Shown here: positions 23,656 to 33,134 of the stretch, in pieces
Layout of the letters: every line of letters starts with the position of its first letter
Position numbering within the stretch: the first letter of the stretch is position 1
NCBI RefSeq assembly: GCF_001954275.1
Contig: NZ_MBEU01000094.1
Location: 1-64,000, forward strand
DNA: 64,000 bases
Origin: Mycobacterium sp. IS-836
Lineage (GTDB): Bacteria > Actinomycetota > Actinomycetes > Mycobacteriales > Mycobacteriaceae
Direction: 5' to 3'
Notes under the pieces: generated by a model
Database searches by the model: none
The model's input: the letters and a program-made list of their open reading frames with translations, nothing else
What the model was told of the DNA's origin: nothing
Position numbers and translations under genes: made by a program

Positions 23656-24972
23656 GTGGAAGTCGGTTCTGTGGTTCAAACCCGGATGCGCACGCACCTA
23701 CGCGTCGAACTATGGCGGTCGGTGCGCGGCTTGCCGGATTTCTGGCGATTGCTGCAGCTGCGCATGGCGAGTCAGTTCGGCGACGGCCTGTTCCAGGCGG
23801 GGATGGCCGGAGCGCTGCTGTTCAACCCCGACCGGGCCGCGGACCCGATGGACATCGCGCGCGCGTTCGCCGTGCTGTTTCTGCCTTACTCACTGCTGGG
23901 ACCATTCGCCGGGGCACTGATGGACCGCTGGGATCGGCGGCTTGTCCTTGTCGGCGCCAACATCGGCCGCCTGATATTGATCGCCGGAATCGGCACGATT
24001 CTCGCTGTCCGGGCCGGCGAAATGCCGCTGCTCATCGCAGCATTGGTCGCCAACGGCTTGGGCCGGTTCGTGGCATCGGGGCTATCGGCGTCGCTGCCAC
24101 ACGTCGTTCCGCGCGAACAGGTGGTGACCATGAACTCGATGGCCACCGCCGCCGGTGCCGTCGCCGCCTTCCTCGGCGCCAACTTCATGCTGGTGCCGCG
24201 CTTTGTCGTCGGCGCCGGCGATAGGGGAGCGGCGGTCGTCATTTTTCTCACCGCGATCCCTGTGGCGACGGCGTTGGTGCTGTCGTGGCGGTTCGCGCCC
24301 CAGGCGCTCGGCCCGGACGACACCAAACGCGCGATCCACGGGTCGGCCGTCTATGCGGTGATCACGGGCTGGCTGCACGGCGCGCGCACGGTTGTGAGCT
24401 ACCCGACCGTGGCAGCAACACTGTCCGGCCTCGCCGCGCACCGCATGGTGGTCGGCATCAACTCGCTGCTGATCTTGTTGCTGGCCCATCACATGAAACA
24501 TCCGGCGGCCGGCGGGCTGGGTATCGCGCTGGTGTTCTTCGGCGCCTCGGGGTTGGGAGCATTCCTGGCGACAGTGTTGACCCCACCCACGGTCCGGCGC
24601 TGGGGGCGCTACGCGGCCGCCAACGGCGCGCTGACCGCGGCCGCGCTGATCGAAGGCAGCGGGGCGGGGCTGTGGCTTCCCGTGATGGTGGCATGCAGCT
24701 TCTTTCTCGGCGTGACGGGCCAGATGATCAAGCTGTGCGCCGATTCGGCGATCCAGATCGACGTCGACGATGCATTGCGCGGCCACGTGTTCGCGGTACA
24801 GGACGCCTTGTTCTGGGTTTCCTTCATCGTCTCGATCACGTTGGCCGCGACCGTGATTCCCAAAGACGGGCACGCGCCCGGGTTCGTGCTGTTCGGATCG
24901 GCGCTGTATCTACTTGGGCTGGTCGTTCACAGCATCGTCGGCCGGCGCGGGCAGCCGGTGAACGGTGGCTAA
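23656..24972 (+). CDS. MFS transporter (Rv0037c-like)
   Basis: 438 aa from the GTG at 23656; an ATG ten codons on (23686, MRTHLRVELW) is the alternative. The first choice gives a length close to the 441 aa I recall for M. tuberculosis Rv0037c; neither has a strong RBS. About 10-12 hydrophobic segments follow an amphipathic start (RMASQFGDGLFQAGMAGALLF). The loop between helices 2 and 3 carries GALMDRWDRRLVLVGANI, the MFS signature. Probably an exporter; the substrate is unknown. It is followed by a mycothiol-dependent MDMPI-type gene only 9 bp away. Confidence 0.87.
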   Translation: MEVGSVVQTRMRTHLRVELWRSVRGLPDFWRLLQLRMASQFGDGLFQAGMAGALLFNPDRAADPMDIARAFAVLFLPYSLLGPFAGALMDRWDRRLVLVGANIGRLILIAGIGTILAVRAGEMPLLIAALVANGLGRFVASGLSASLPHVVPREQVVTMNSMATAAGAVAAFLGANFMLVPRFVVGAGDRGAAVVIFLTAIPVATALVLSWRFAPQALGPDDTKRAIHGSAVYAVITGWLHGARTVVSYPTVAATLSGLAAHRMVVGINSLLILLLAHHMKHPAAGGLGIALVFFGASGLGAFLATVLTPPTVRRWGRYAAANGALTAAALIEGSGAGLWLPVMVACSFFLGVTGQMIKLCADSAIQIDVDDALRGHVFAVQDALFWVSFIVSITLAATVIPKDGHAPGFVLFGSALYLLGLVVHSIVGRRGQPVNGG

Positions 24973-24981
24973 GGTGAGGCG

Positions 24982-25758
24982 ATGATGGCGGGACCCGGAC
25001 CGATTGTGGCCGACTTGCGTGCGGAGAGCGACGACCTCGACGCGTTGGTGACGCCGCTTCCGGCCAATCGCTGGGCCGACCCCACGCCGGCGCCCGGCTG
25101 GACCATCGCACACCAGATCGGACACCTCCTCTGGACCGACCGGGTTGCCCTGACCGCGATCACCGACGAGGCCGCATTCGCCGATCTGCTGGCGGCCGCG
25201 ACCGCGGATCCCGTTGGCTTTGTCGACGCCGGTGCCGAGGAGCTGGCAGCCGTGGCGCCCGCCGAGTTGCTTGCCGACTGGCGGGGGACCCGCGCCCGGT
25301 TGCACGAGGCGCTGCTCTCGGTCGCCGACGGGCGCAAACTGCCGTGGTTCGGGCCGCCGATGAGCGCGGCGTCGATGGCCACCGCGCGGTTGATGGAGAC
25401 CTGGGCCCACGGACTGGACGTCGCCGATGCCCTGGGTGTCACGCGGCCCGCCACGGATCGGCTCCGATCGATTGCGCACCTGGGGGTCCGGACCCGCGAT
25501 TACGCGTTCATGGTCAACGGTCTGACACCGCCGGTCGAGCCGTTCCTGGTCGAGCTGCGTGGGCCCGGCGGGGACACGTGGTCGTGGGGACCGCCGGATG
25601 CGGTCCAACGTGTGACGGGCTCGGCGGAAGACTTCTGCTTCCTGGTCACCCAGCGGCGCCCGCTGAGGACTCTGGATCTCGCGGCGGTCGGTGCGGACGC
25701 GCAGCGGTGGTTGGAGATCGGGCAGGCCTTCGCCGGCCCACCGGGTCCCGGTCGCTGA
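24982..25758 (+). CDS. MDMPI/DinB-type (TIGR03084) mycothiol-dependent maleylpyruvate isomerase-like protein (Rv0036c-like)
   Basis: 258 aa, same size as the M. tuberculosis protein. N-terminal DinB-like four-helix bundle with metal-binding histidines (GWTIAHQIGHLLWTD, and TWAHGLDVADALG near residue 140), then a C-terminal mycothiol-maleylpyruvate isomerase-like domain (about 170-240). Such proteins use mycothiol as the thiol cofactor. The reaction here is unknown. It is only 9 bp downstream of the MFS gene, so the pair may act together, and converges with the PPE gene 12 bp beyond. Confidence 0.87.
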   Translation: MMAGPGPIVADLRAESDDLDALVTPLPANRWADPTPAPGWTIAHQIGHLLWTDRVALTAITDEAAFADLLAAATADPVGFVDAGAEELAAVAPAELLADWRGTRARLHEALLSVADGRKLPWFGPPMSAASMATARLMETWAHGLDVADALGVTRPATDRLRSIAHLGVRTRDYAFMVNGLTPPVEPFLVELRGPGGDTWSWGPPDAVQRVTGSAEDFCFLVTQRRPLRTLDLAAVGADAQRWLEIGQAFAGPPGPGR

Positions 25759-25770
25759 GCGGCTTACGAC

Positions 25771-26988
25771 CTACGCGTCCTGCGGATCGGTCGGGTCGCC
25801 GCCGACCACGACCCGCGCTCGCGTCACGGCGGCTTCCTTGTCCGATTCGCCTCCGGCGCCACGGGCCAGCATGCCCGCCGGCGACATCGGCATCGCGCTA
25901 CCGCCCATCCCGGTTGAGGCGGTGGGACCGCGCACCTCGGCGGCGTTGAGCACGCCCGCGCGCAGGCTGGTCGGCCTGCCGCCGGTCTCCGGCTCGAAAC
26001 TGCTGGTGGGGCGCGTGTAGCTGGTGAGTGCGGTACCAGGGAATCCGCCGACTCCACCGCCGACGCCGCCCACACCCGCGGCACCAGCTCCGCCCGCGCC
26101 CCCGGCACCGGCCAGCACGGGTTCCGCAAGCGCACCGGCCGAAGCGGCGTTCGGCGCCCCGGCTGCCGAGAACATCCCCGTCATTGATGACATGAGCCCC
26201 TGCGGCATGCTGCCGAAGCTTTGAACCGCCTCCATCGGCGCCTTGAACGCATCCTGCAGCGGTTGCATCAACCCGGACACCATCGACATGGGCTGCTGCA
26301 TCAGCGAACTCATCGAGCTACCCGCCTCCGCAGGTGCCGACCCAGCCTCTCCCGCGGTTTGGCCAGCCTGGCTGGACGCCTGCACGGCGTTTTGCATCCC
26401 GCTCGTCGCCGCGGATTGGGCCACCGACGCGGCCGCCGCCGCTGGGGCAGCCGGCGACGCACCCATCGGAGCCAGGGGCGGGGGAACGGCCAGCGCGGCG
26501 GACAACACGCTTAGCGCAGCGGAATACGCCCAGCCCACGCTCGAATTGTGCGGCCAGTGATGCCCGTAATATTCGCCGTTTCGTTCAAGGATTCCCGGAG
26601 TGTTTTGACCGAAAAAGTTCGTGGCGGTCAACACCTCTGTTTCCCTGCGGTTGGTTGTGGGCACCACCGAAGGGATCACCGATGACCGCGCGATCGTAAA
26701 GGCCTCCACGGCGGACTGCGTGACGCTGATCTTGTGCGCCGTCCAGCCCACCAGGGTGTGCAATCCGACGTTGAGCCCGGTGTTGGCGACCAGGGAGGCG
26801 AGCGCGCTAACACCGTGCCAGCTCGCGGACGTTGCCATCGCGTTGACGGTAGACAGGCCGGCGGCGAGTTCCTTGTTCGCGGTCTCGGTGACCCACACCG
26901 CGTTGTTGGCAATCACCGACGCGGGATTGCCCGCCTCGAAGATCAGCGCGACCAGCTCGGGCGGACCGGTCCACCTGGGATCGGCCAT
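25771..26988 (-). CDS. PPE protein of the ESX-2 (PPE69) type
   Basis: 405 aa from the ATG at 26988 (MADPRWTGPPELVAL). N-terminal PPE domain of about 180 residues; PPE reads GPPEL, and the WxG turn is SWHG at about residue 60. LTATNFFGQNTPGI is the EspG-binding tip region. The rest is a low-complexity Ala/Ser/Gly/Met tail with a conserved C-terminal block (SYTRPTSSFEPETGGRPTSLRAG) that closely resembles the end of M. tuberculosis PPE69. It lies 7 bp downstream of a PE gene, the usual PE-PPE pair, and ends the EccB-EccC-PE-PPE run. No PPE-SVP or MPTR motif. Probably a substrate of a type VII system, forming a heterodimer with the PE. Confidence 0.88.
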   Translation of the reverse strand: MADPRWTGPPELVALIFEAGNPASVIANNAVWVTETANKELAAGLSTVNAMATSASWHGVSALASLVANTGLNVGLHTLVGWTAHKISVTQSAVEAFTIARSSVIPSVVPTTNRRETEVLTATNFFGQNTPGILERNGEYYGHHWPHNSSVGWAYSAALSVLSAALAVPPPLAPMGASPAAPAAAAASVAQSAATSGMQNAVQASSQAGQTAGEAGSAPAEAGSSMSSLMQQPMSMVSGLMQPLQDAFKAPMEAVQSFGSMPQGLMSSMTGMFSAAGAPNAASAGALAEPVLAGAGGAGGAGAAGVGGVGGGVGGFPGTALTSYTRPTSSFEPETGGRPTSLRAGVLNAAEVRGPTASTGMGGSAMPMSPAGMLARGAGGESDKEAAVTRARVVVGGDPTDPQDA

Positions 26989-26995
26989 AGTCGGA

Positions 26996-27307
26996 TTAGA
27001 ACGGCAGCGCGCTGGCGGCTGCGCGCGCCGCCTCGGTGGCGTCCGTGGTGGCGGAAGCCAGGCTCTGCGCGCCCGAGAAGCCGGCCCGCTGCGCAACGTG
27101 CTCTGCCGCGGTGGTCAGGTAGGCGGCCCCGGCGGCGTTGAGCGCGGCCGCGAACTCCGCGGAGTCAGCGTCGGGAGCCATCGGGGTGACCCCGGTGAGT
27201 GCGGCAGCGCCGGCCCCAGTCGTGGCCGCCATCTCCTCGCTGATCCCAGCTTCTGCGGCTGCCGACAGGTCGACGGCGCCTGGAACCATTTCAAACATCC
27301 CGGTCAT
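26996..27307 (-). CDS. PE protein of the ESX-2 (PE36) type
   Basis: 103 aa from the ATG at 27307 (MTGMFEMVPGAVD), with GGAGG seven bases upstream. The two-helix PE hairpin is present, and ALNAAGAAYLTTAAEHVAQRAG closely resembles the PE36 segment ALNACGASYLGVVAEHASQRG. There is no long C-terminal domain. The general type VII signal YxxxD/E expected after the second helix is altered: the equivalent site reads TDATE, with Thr where Tyr should be. PE36 also lacks it. It partners the PPE gene 7 bp downstream. Confidence 0.87.
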   Translation of the reverse strand: MTGMFEMVPGAVDLSAAAEAGISEEMAATTGAGAAALTGVTPMAPDADSAEFAAALNAAGAAYLTTAAEHVAQRAGFSGAQSLASATTDATEAARAAASALPF

Positions 27308-27338
27308 TTTTCTGCCTCCGTGCTTTCATTGCCCGGTT

Positions 27339-27358
27339 CACCCTAGGGGTGATACCCC
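27339..27358. promoter_or_regulatory. Two overlapping palindromes upstream of the PE-PPE pair
   Basis: CACCC-TAG-GGGTG (27339-27351) overlaps GGGGT-GAT-ACCCC (27346-27358). They lie 32-51 bp upstream of the PE start, in the 193-bp gap after eccC. They look like a regulator binding site or a competing hairpin switch rather than a plain terminator. Confidence 0.45.
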
Positions 27359-27500
27359 CTACGTTCGAGCTTCCCACCAGGTAAGTTGTGTCCGCTGAGA
27401 ATCGGCGGAATTGCCTGATTCTAAGGTCGTCGCAGATGGGTGTCGACTCACCCTTGCGGCGGCATTTACTGGCGTGACCGGCCATCCCGTTCGGACGACA

Positions 27501-30500
27501 CTATTCCGGGTCTCCTACCAGCACTCCTTCCATCGCCCCGTCGGTTGTCACCAGCAGGCCACGCCCGGGCGGAAGTTGCTGGGCGCTGACCCGGCCGAAC
27601 ACTTTGACCGCTGCCGGGTCGTTGTCCATGAACAAGGTGGGTGCTCGAGAACTGGTCAGCTTCTGCAGGAACGGATTGGTCACCGAGATCCCGGCCCAGT
27701 TGCCGGGCAGACGCGAAGCGATCACGTGCAGGCCGATCTCCCGGCTGCGCTCGATCAACCCCCACAGGGGGGCGGTCGCCGCATTCTTGCCGATGATCCC
27801 GTGCGGCCGCAGCTCCTGCTCGTCGTCGATCAGGACGAAGTGGTGCGGACCTTCCCATGTGCTGCGGCTCAGCAACTCTTCCTGGCTCAGACCTGACGGG
27901 GGTAGGCGATCGCGCATGATCGCCGCCAATCCCTCGATCACCTCGTCGACGTCGTCAGCCGTGTAGGCGTAGGCGCGCACGTGCGGACCGCGGATCTTGC
28001 CGATGAGCGACGTCTTGGGATCGATGATGGTGATCTGCGCCTGTCCGGGATCAAACCGGCTCATGATCGCCTGCCCGAATGCCGCCAAGGTCGTGGTCTT
28101 CCCGCACAGCTGCCGGCCCAAGACGAGCATGTTCGGCACCGTTCGCGCCGGCAAAACCACTGGCTGCAAAGCGCTTTCGCCAATCGCAAAGGGGACGTTG
28201 AGCGGGTCGGCCGCCTCGGCGGTAGCCGCGAACGCGCCGAGAATCTGGCCGAGCTCAACCCGCTCGGGAAGTCGCGCCAACCTCTCCAGCCTGCCCGCAC
28301 CGGTCACTTCGGCAATGACCGCGCCCATCGCACGCGTCGCAATTCGTTCGCCGGTGGCCGACGTGAGCTCCGGCATCCCGACGAGCAGTTCGTGGCCCTG
28401 CCGGGTGACGCCGAAGCCCGGCCGGTCCAGCGTGTTGCGAGCGGCCTTTCTGCGCTCGAAGCCCTCACCCATCTGCGTCTCGTCGGGATTGCTCAACCGG
28501 AGCTGGATGCGCGCGTTCGACACGTTGACCAGCCCCTGCTTTTGGCCCACCAACCACGCCGTGGCGCTGGTCATGACGTGGACGCCGTAGGACAAGCCCT
28601 GGCGCGCGATCCCAATGAGGCGGTCCCCGATGGAGGGATCCTTCTCGTAGAGGTCGCTGAAGTTGTCGACGACAAGGAACACATCGCCGAACTTGTCGTC
28701 GGGATCGGTGCCGGCTCCCGCCGCATCGGTGCCGAATCGCCGTTCCCGAAATTCGGAGATGTCGATTTGGTATTGCTTGAACGACGCCTCGCGGCCCAGG
28801 ATCAATCCCTCGATCGAGGCGATGGTCCGCGACACGCCCTCGGTGTCCGTTTGGCTGACGACCGACGCCACGTGCGGCAGGTCTTCGACCGGGTAAAGCG
28901 ACGCCCCGATGCCGAAGAACGTGACCCGTTCGGGCCGATACATCAGCGCCGCCGAGGCCATCAAAGTCATCAGCGTGGTGGACTTGCCGCGCTGAGCTGT
29001 CGCGACCACCATGACGTTGTCCATCTCGGCGTCGATGATGTGGACCCTCTGATCGTGCTCTTCGGGAATGTCCACAATGCCGACCGGGAACACAAGTCCG
29101 GTGTTCTCGCCGTAGTCGACGTGCCATGGCTTACCGCGCCAGCGCGCCACGAGCGCATCGATCGGCTCGCTGATTTCCAAAGGCGGAAGCCAGATTTGGT
29201 GCGGGGGACGGGCGGGATGGGAGGTCAGCGACTCCCGGATGACGTCGACGAGCTTCTTTTTGCGGAATCCGTCGGGGTGAAAGAGGAACTCGTCGGGCTC
29301 CTCGGGCTCGTCGGCGACGGCTAAGGCTGCGCTGTCCGCTTCGCTGAGAGGCTGGTATGCCCAGGTAAGGGCGCGGGGTTGGGAAAAGCTAACGTCCACA
29401 GTCTTATTCACGTTGACCACGCGCTTGGGCACCACGAACGGTGCCGACACGTAGAAGCACCGGAACTGCTCCAGGTCGCGGGGCCCCACCTTGAGTAGGG
29501 CGTACCCGTTCTCTTTCGACGGAAGATGCAGCGCCGCATCGCTACCGATCACGTCACGGGAATCTTCCGCGGTCTCGGCGCGCAGCGCTACGCGGAAGGC
29601 GATGTTGCTCTTGGCTTTACTGAGCGACGACAGATCCAATCGCTGGCCGCCGAGAGTGAAGAAGACGTTACAGCCGCGACCCTCCTGGCCGATGTGGATG
29701 ACCAGATCAATCCACTCGGGATGATGAATGAACAACTCGAGGTATTCGTCGATGATCACCAACAGGATCGGGACCGGCTCCAGGTCGCGGCCGGCGAGGC
29801 GCATCTCCTCGTACTCGTTGGCGTCACGCGCGCCAGCTTCCTTGAAAAGGCGGTAACGCCTGGCGATTTCGCCGTTGATCGCCTTGCGCATGCGCTCAGC
29901 CAGATGACGGTCATCCTTGCCGAGGTTGGACAACGAACCCGCCACGTGTGGAAAGCCCTGTAGGTCCTGGGCCGCCGACTCGAACTTCATGTCGACGAAG
30001 ATCACGATGAACGTTTCCGGCGAATGTGTCAGCGCGATCCCGCTGCACAGGGACAGGAAGTACTCCGACTTGCCCGAGCCCGACGTTCCGATTACGACGG
30101 AGTGAAACCCGAAGCCACCAAAGTCTTTGGCACGCAGGATGATGTATTGCAGCTCGCCGCCCTGCTTGACGCCGACGGGCACCATCGCCCACTTGTGGTC
30201 GCCGCGGCCGCGGCTTTCGGCCCAAAGCCTGTCGACGTCCAACTCGCGCGGATCGCTGATGCCCAGCGCCCGCAGCAATTCGCCGCCCTGGCTGTCGGTC
30301 TCCGACAATTCCCCGGCGGTCATCGGAGACCAGCGGGCGAGCGCTCGCGCGTATCGATTGGCGGTGCTCTCGGCGAGCATATCCGCGACCGCATAGAAGG
30401 TGCCGCGGTGCGTGAGCCTGCCCTCGTGCAGGCCGAAACGCTCGCTGTCGTCGGTGAACCCGACGCCGACGCCCGGCCGCGTCGCCAGCCGCAACACGGT

Positions 30501-31583
30501 GATGCCGGCCATGCCCTTCTGTCCGGTCACGCCCTCCCATTGCTCGGGCGTGCCGACGTTGTCGTCGACGATCACCCAGTGCGGGCCTAGCGCCAGCCCA
30601 GGGGCCGACTCCATCGGGGACGGCATTGACGTGGGGCTGGTTCCCACCGGTGGCGCCCACGGTCCGCGGCCCTTGCGGTGCAGTTCGGAGTCGAGTGCCT
30701 CTTCCAGTTCGGTCGGTGACGCGAACACCAACCGGCGCAGTCCGCACGCGTCGAACATCTCGTCGTGCTGGTTGTGCGGGAGCCACACGATCCACGACCA
30801 CAGCTCGGGATGACGGGTGACCACCATCAGCTTCAGATCGTTGGGGCCGTGGTAGACGGCCAGGGAGCACAGGATCGCGCGCGCGAGACTATGCAATTCG
30901 CCCGGGTCGTCGCCGATGAAGCTGAATCCGGGTTTCGCCCGCAGGCTCAGCACCTTGCCGATTCCGCGAATTTTGCTCTGTTCGAGGATGAAATCCCTTA
31001 GCGCGCCGCCGGTTACCGGTTCGAGCTCTTCCCCGACGGGCACGTCAGGCCACTGCAGTGACACCGCCGATTCGCTGGCTTGCTGCACGCCGATGCCCAG
31101 GCGGACGTCGAGGAAATCCGCGTCGGCCACGCGCCGTTCCCACATCCGCGGACCGCCGATGACGGTGTCCAGTTTCTGTGGATCACCGTGCACGAAAAGC
31201 TGGCTGCGCCGCTGTTCCTGAGCGGCGCGCTGGACTTCCTCGCGGTCTTCGTCCAGTTGGCGTAGATAGCTGCGGCGTGCCTTTTCCTGCTCCCCCCAAC
31301 TGATTCGGCGACCTCGGCCGAAGCGCCCGCTGAACATCAGGGTCCCGAAGCCGACGAGACCGATCATCGGGAAGAACCCCGACTGCAACGATCGAATCCC
31401 CGAGGCGTACATCACCACCAACGTGCCGACGATCCCAACCAGCAGCGCGGGTAGCGCGATCATCAGCAGGATGTTGCGCGGCTCCCGCTCGGGCAGCGCC
31501 AGCGGCGCGGCGACGGCCACCCGGACGGGCGGAACGCTCGGTGGCGGCTTGCGCCTGCCCCTAACGAAACCTCGTTTGGACAT
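27501..31583 (-). CDS. eccC: Type VII secretion ATPase EccC (fused EccCa-EccCb, ESX-2 type)
   Basis: 1360 aa. Membrane-anchored hexameric motor that recruits and drives substrates of an ESX secretion system. Two transmembrane helices at about 37-58 and 65-82, then a DUF-type stalk and three FtsK/SpoIIIE ATPase domains: D1 Walker A GTSGSGKS at 499-506 with Walker B VIIDEYLE at about 609-616, both intact; D2 with a degenerate P-loop ATAQRGKST at about 861-869 and VVDNFSDL in place of DE; D3 with GRQLCGKTT at about 1155-1163 and LIDDEQE. Fused EccC is the ESX-2 to ESX-5 arrangement (ESX-1 splits it). Length is close to EccC2 (about 1396). It lies 3 bp downstream of eccB. Confidence 0.95.
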   Translation of the reverse strand: MSKRGFVRGRRKPPPSVPPVRVAVAAPLALPEREPRNILLMIALPALLVGIVGTLVVMYASGIRSLQSGFFPMIGLVGFGTLMFSGRFGRGRRISWGEQEKARRSYLRQLDEDREEVQRAAQEQRRSQLFVHGDPQKLDTVIGGPRMWERRVADADFLDVRLGIGVQQASESAVSLQWPDVPVGEELEPVTGGALRDFILEQSKIRGIGKVLSLRAKPGFSFIGDDPGELHSLARAILCSLAVYHGPNDLKLMVVTRHPELWSWIVWLPHNQHDEMFDACGLRRLVFASPTELEEALDSELHRKGRGPWAPPVGTSPTSMPSPMESAPGLALGPHWVIVDDNVGTPEQWEGVTGQKGMAGITVLRLATRPGVGVGFTDDSERFGLHEGRLTHRGTFYAVADMLAESTANRYARALARWSPMTAGELSETDSQGGELLRALGISDPRELDVDRLWAESRGRGDHKWAMVPVGVKQGGELQYIILRAKDFGGFGFHSVVIGTSGSGKSEYFLSLCSGIALTHSPETFIVIFVDMKFESAAQDLQGFPHVAGSLSNLGKDDRHLAERMRKAINGEIARRYRLFKEAGARDANEYEEMRLAGRDLEPVPILLVIIDEYLELFIHHPEWIDLVIHIGQEGRGCNVFFTLGGQRLDLSSLSKAKSNIAFRVALRAETAEDSRDVIGSDAALHLPSKENGYALLKVGPRDLEQFRCFYVSAPFVVPKRVVNVNKTVDVSFSQPRALTWAYQPLSEADSAALAVADEPEEPDEFLFHPDGFRKKKLVDVIRESLTSHPARPPHQIWLPPLEISEPIDALVARWRGKPWHVDYGENTGLVFPVGIVDIPEEHDQRVHIIDAEMDNVMVVATAQRGKSTTLMTLMASAALMYRPERVTFFGIGASLYPVEDLPHVASVVSQTDTEGVSRTIASIEGLILGREASFKQYQIDISEFRERRFGTDAAGAGTDPDDKFGDVFLVVDNFSDLYEKDPSIGDRLIGIARQGLSYGVHVMTSATAWLVGQKQGLVNVSNARIQLRLSNPDETQMGEGFERRKAARNTLDRPGFGVTRQGHELLVGMPELTSATGERIATRAMGAVIAEVTGAGRLERLARLPERVELGQILGAFAATAEAADPLNVPFAIGESALQPVVLPARTVPNMLVLGRQLCGKTTTLAAFGQAIMSRFDPGQAQITIIDPKTSLIGKIRGPHVRAYAYTADDVDEVIEGLAAIMRDRLPPSGLSQEELLSRSTWEGPHHFVLIDDEQELRPHGIIGKNAATAPLWGLIERSREIGLHVIASRLPGNWAGISVTNPFLQKLTSSRAPTLFMDNDPAAVKVFGRVSAQQLPPGRGLLVTTDGAMEGVLVGDPE

Positions 31584-31586
31584 TGC

Positions 31587-33083
31587 TTAACCCCCGCTCG
31601 CCTGATCGTTGGAATCGGGAATGGGCGCCACGGCTCCGCCTCCGGACACCGCGTCGCGGGACACCAGCGCGGCATCGCGACTGATCGCCGGCCCGGGCGC
31701 GAATGTACGCACTATCGGCCAGGGCGCTTGGACGGCCAGGCGTGGATCCATCCCCAGTGCCTTCAGTGTGCGCTGATCCGATTGGATCCCATACCGAACA
31801 CCTTGCGGTGAAAGCCAGTACAGGCTTTCCCGGCTGTCGGAGGTGCTGACGCCGCTTGTCGTCGCGACGAAGTTTGCCGCACCCGGCAGCATCAATGTCT
31901 GTTGCGCCTCAGGTGAATTGGGGTCGCGGTCGTCGCGGACCAGATGGACGATGCGATCGTCCATGGCGATCGAGACCGGCAATCCCCGCCCGCTGAAGAC
32001 GGTGATCCTGGCCTGCGGGTCGCCCGGCTGCTTCTCCCATCCGACGCACGTCACCGGGTTGGCGGAGGTGTCAACAAATTCCATCTTTCCCGACGGGTAG
32101 TAGTCGACGTCGAGCACGTCGACCACCGGGATCTGGATCAGCTTGTCCGGCCCGATCAGGATCGGTGTCGTCGAACCCTCCGAATTGGCGGTGCGCAACA
32201 AGTCCGCGACGAAACTGGTGATCTTTTGGACGCCGGCCGGCAACAGCACATAGAAACCGTTGACGGTGCCGCTGGCGTCGCGGGTTTCCAGCACGCTGCC
32301 CACTGGGGAGCCCGGCAGCCACCGAGACGGTGTGCCTTGTCCCGGAATCGCGGGCAACACAAGGGGTTCCGTCGAGGGCATCGCATCGAAAAGTGCATTC
32401 GAGATTTCGATCGGATACGTCACGCCGGGGTCAAGGCCGAGGTTGAACGTCACCGATCGGTCGGTCGGGTCGATGCGGGATCGCTGGCCTTTCCAGATCA
32501 CATAGGTCGCGCCCTTGTGGGTCGCGAGGATGGCCTGCGTCGGGCCCATGGCCGCCGACCGGCCGAACGGCGAGAGCTGGCCGGCGATGGAGGTCACCAC
32601 CGGAGCGGTTCCGCTGCCTCGCGTAGCGGCGGTGTCGCACACCGACCATGCCGATACGGCACTCGCCGTGATGGGCAGGCTGTCCGGCGCACCGGGAATC
32701 CCGATGATGGGACCCGTCGGGTACTTCGCGATCTCGCTCGCCTTGACCCAGGTGGGCGCGCTCGCGTTGCCGATCGCGAGCCGCGCGGAGGTCAGGTTGA
32801 GCGCGGGGTAGAGGCGTCCGTTGATCTTCGCGTAGACCGCGCCGGTGTCACGGTCACCGATGATGGCGGACTGGCCGACCAAACCCGCGGGCTTCATGAC
32901 GTGGAGGAGCGCCATCCAGCCGAGGCCGATGAGGACGAGCACGATCGACAGCGCCACCGCCGCTTGCTGTTTGCGATCGTCGTGCTTCATCCGCACTGAG
33001 AACCTGGTGATCGCGGCACGCAATCGCCGGTTGTAAAAAAGGTGCCCCGAATTCTGGTCCCGGTTGGACAGATTGAGTGGCAC
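31587..33083 (-). CDS. eccB: Type VII secretion membrane protein EccB (ESX-2 type)
   Basis: 498 aa. Part of the ESX inner-membrane core; most of it sits in the periplasm. The GTG at 33083 (PLNLSNRDQNSGHLFYNRR) is preferred over an ATG two codons upstream: AGGAG is too near that ATG but seven bases from the GTG, and other EccB proteins start PLSLSNRDQ. One transmembrane helix (VALSIVLVLIGLGWMALL, about 43-60). The periplasmic part has the EccB repeats and two Cys at about 149 and 346, as in EccB1 where they form a disulfide. It sits upstream of eccC. EccD, EccE and MycP are not found nearby. Confidence 0.94.
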   Translation of the reverse strand: MPLNLSNRDQNSGHLFYNRRLRAAITRFSVRMKHDDRKQQAAVALSIVLVLIGLGWMALLHVMKPAGLVGQSAIIGDRDTGAVYAKINGRLYPALNLTSARLAIGNASAPTWVKASEIAKYPTGPIIGIPGAPDSLPITASAVSAWSVCDTAATRGSGTAPVVTSIAGQLSPFGRSAAMGPTQAILATHKGATYVIWKGQRSRIDPTDRSVTFNLGLDPGVTYPIEISNALFDAMPSTEPLVLPAIPGQGTPSRWLPGSPVGSVLETRDASGTVNGFYVLLPAGVQKITSFVADLLRTANSEGSTTPILIGPDKLIQIPVVDVLDVDYYPSGKMEFVDTSANPVTCVGWEKQPGDPQARITVFSGRGLPVSIAMDDRIVHLVRDDRDPNSPEAQQTLMLPGAANFVATTSGVSTSDSRESLYWLSPQGVRYGIQSDQRTLKALGMDPRLAVQAPWPIVRTFAPGPAISRDAALVSRDAVSGGGAVAPIPDSNDQASGG

Positions 33084-33134
33084 GGTCATTCTCCTTTCGG
33101 CGGTCGATGCGGATCTGCTGCATCGACACCGACA

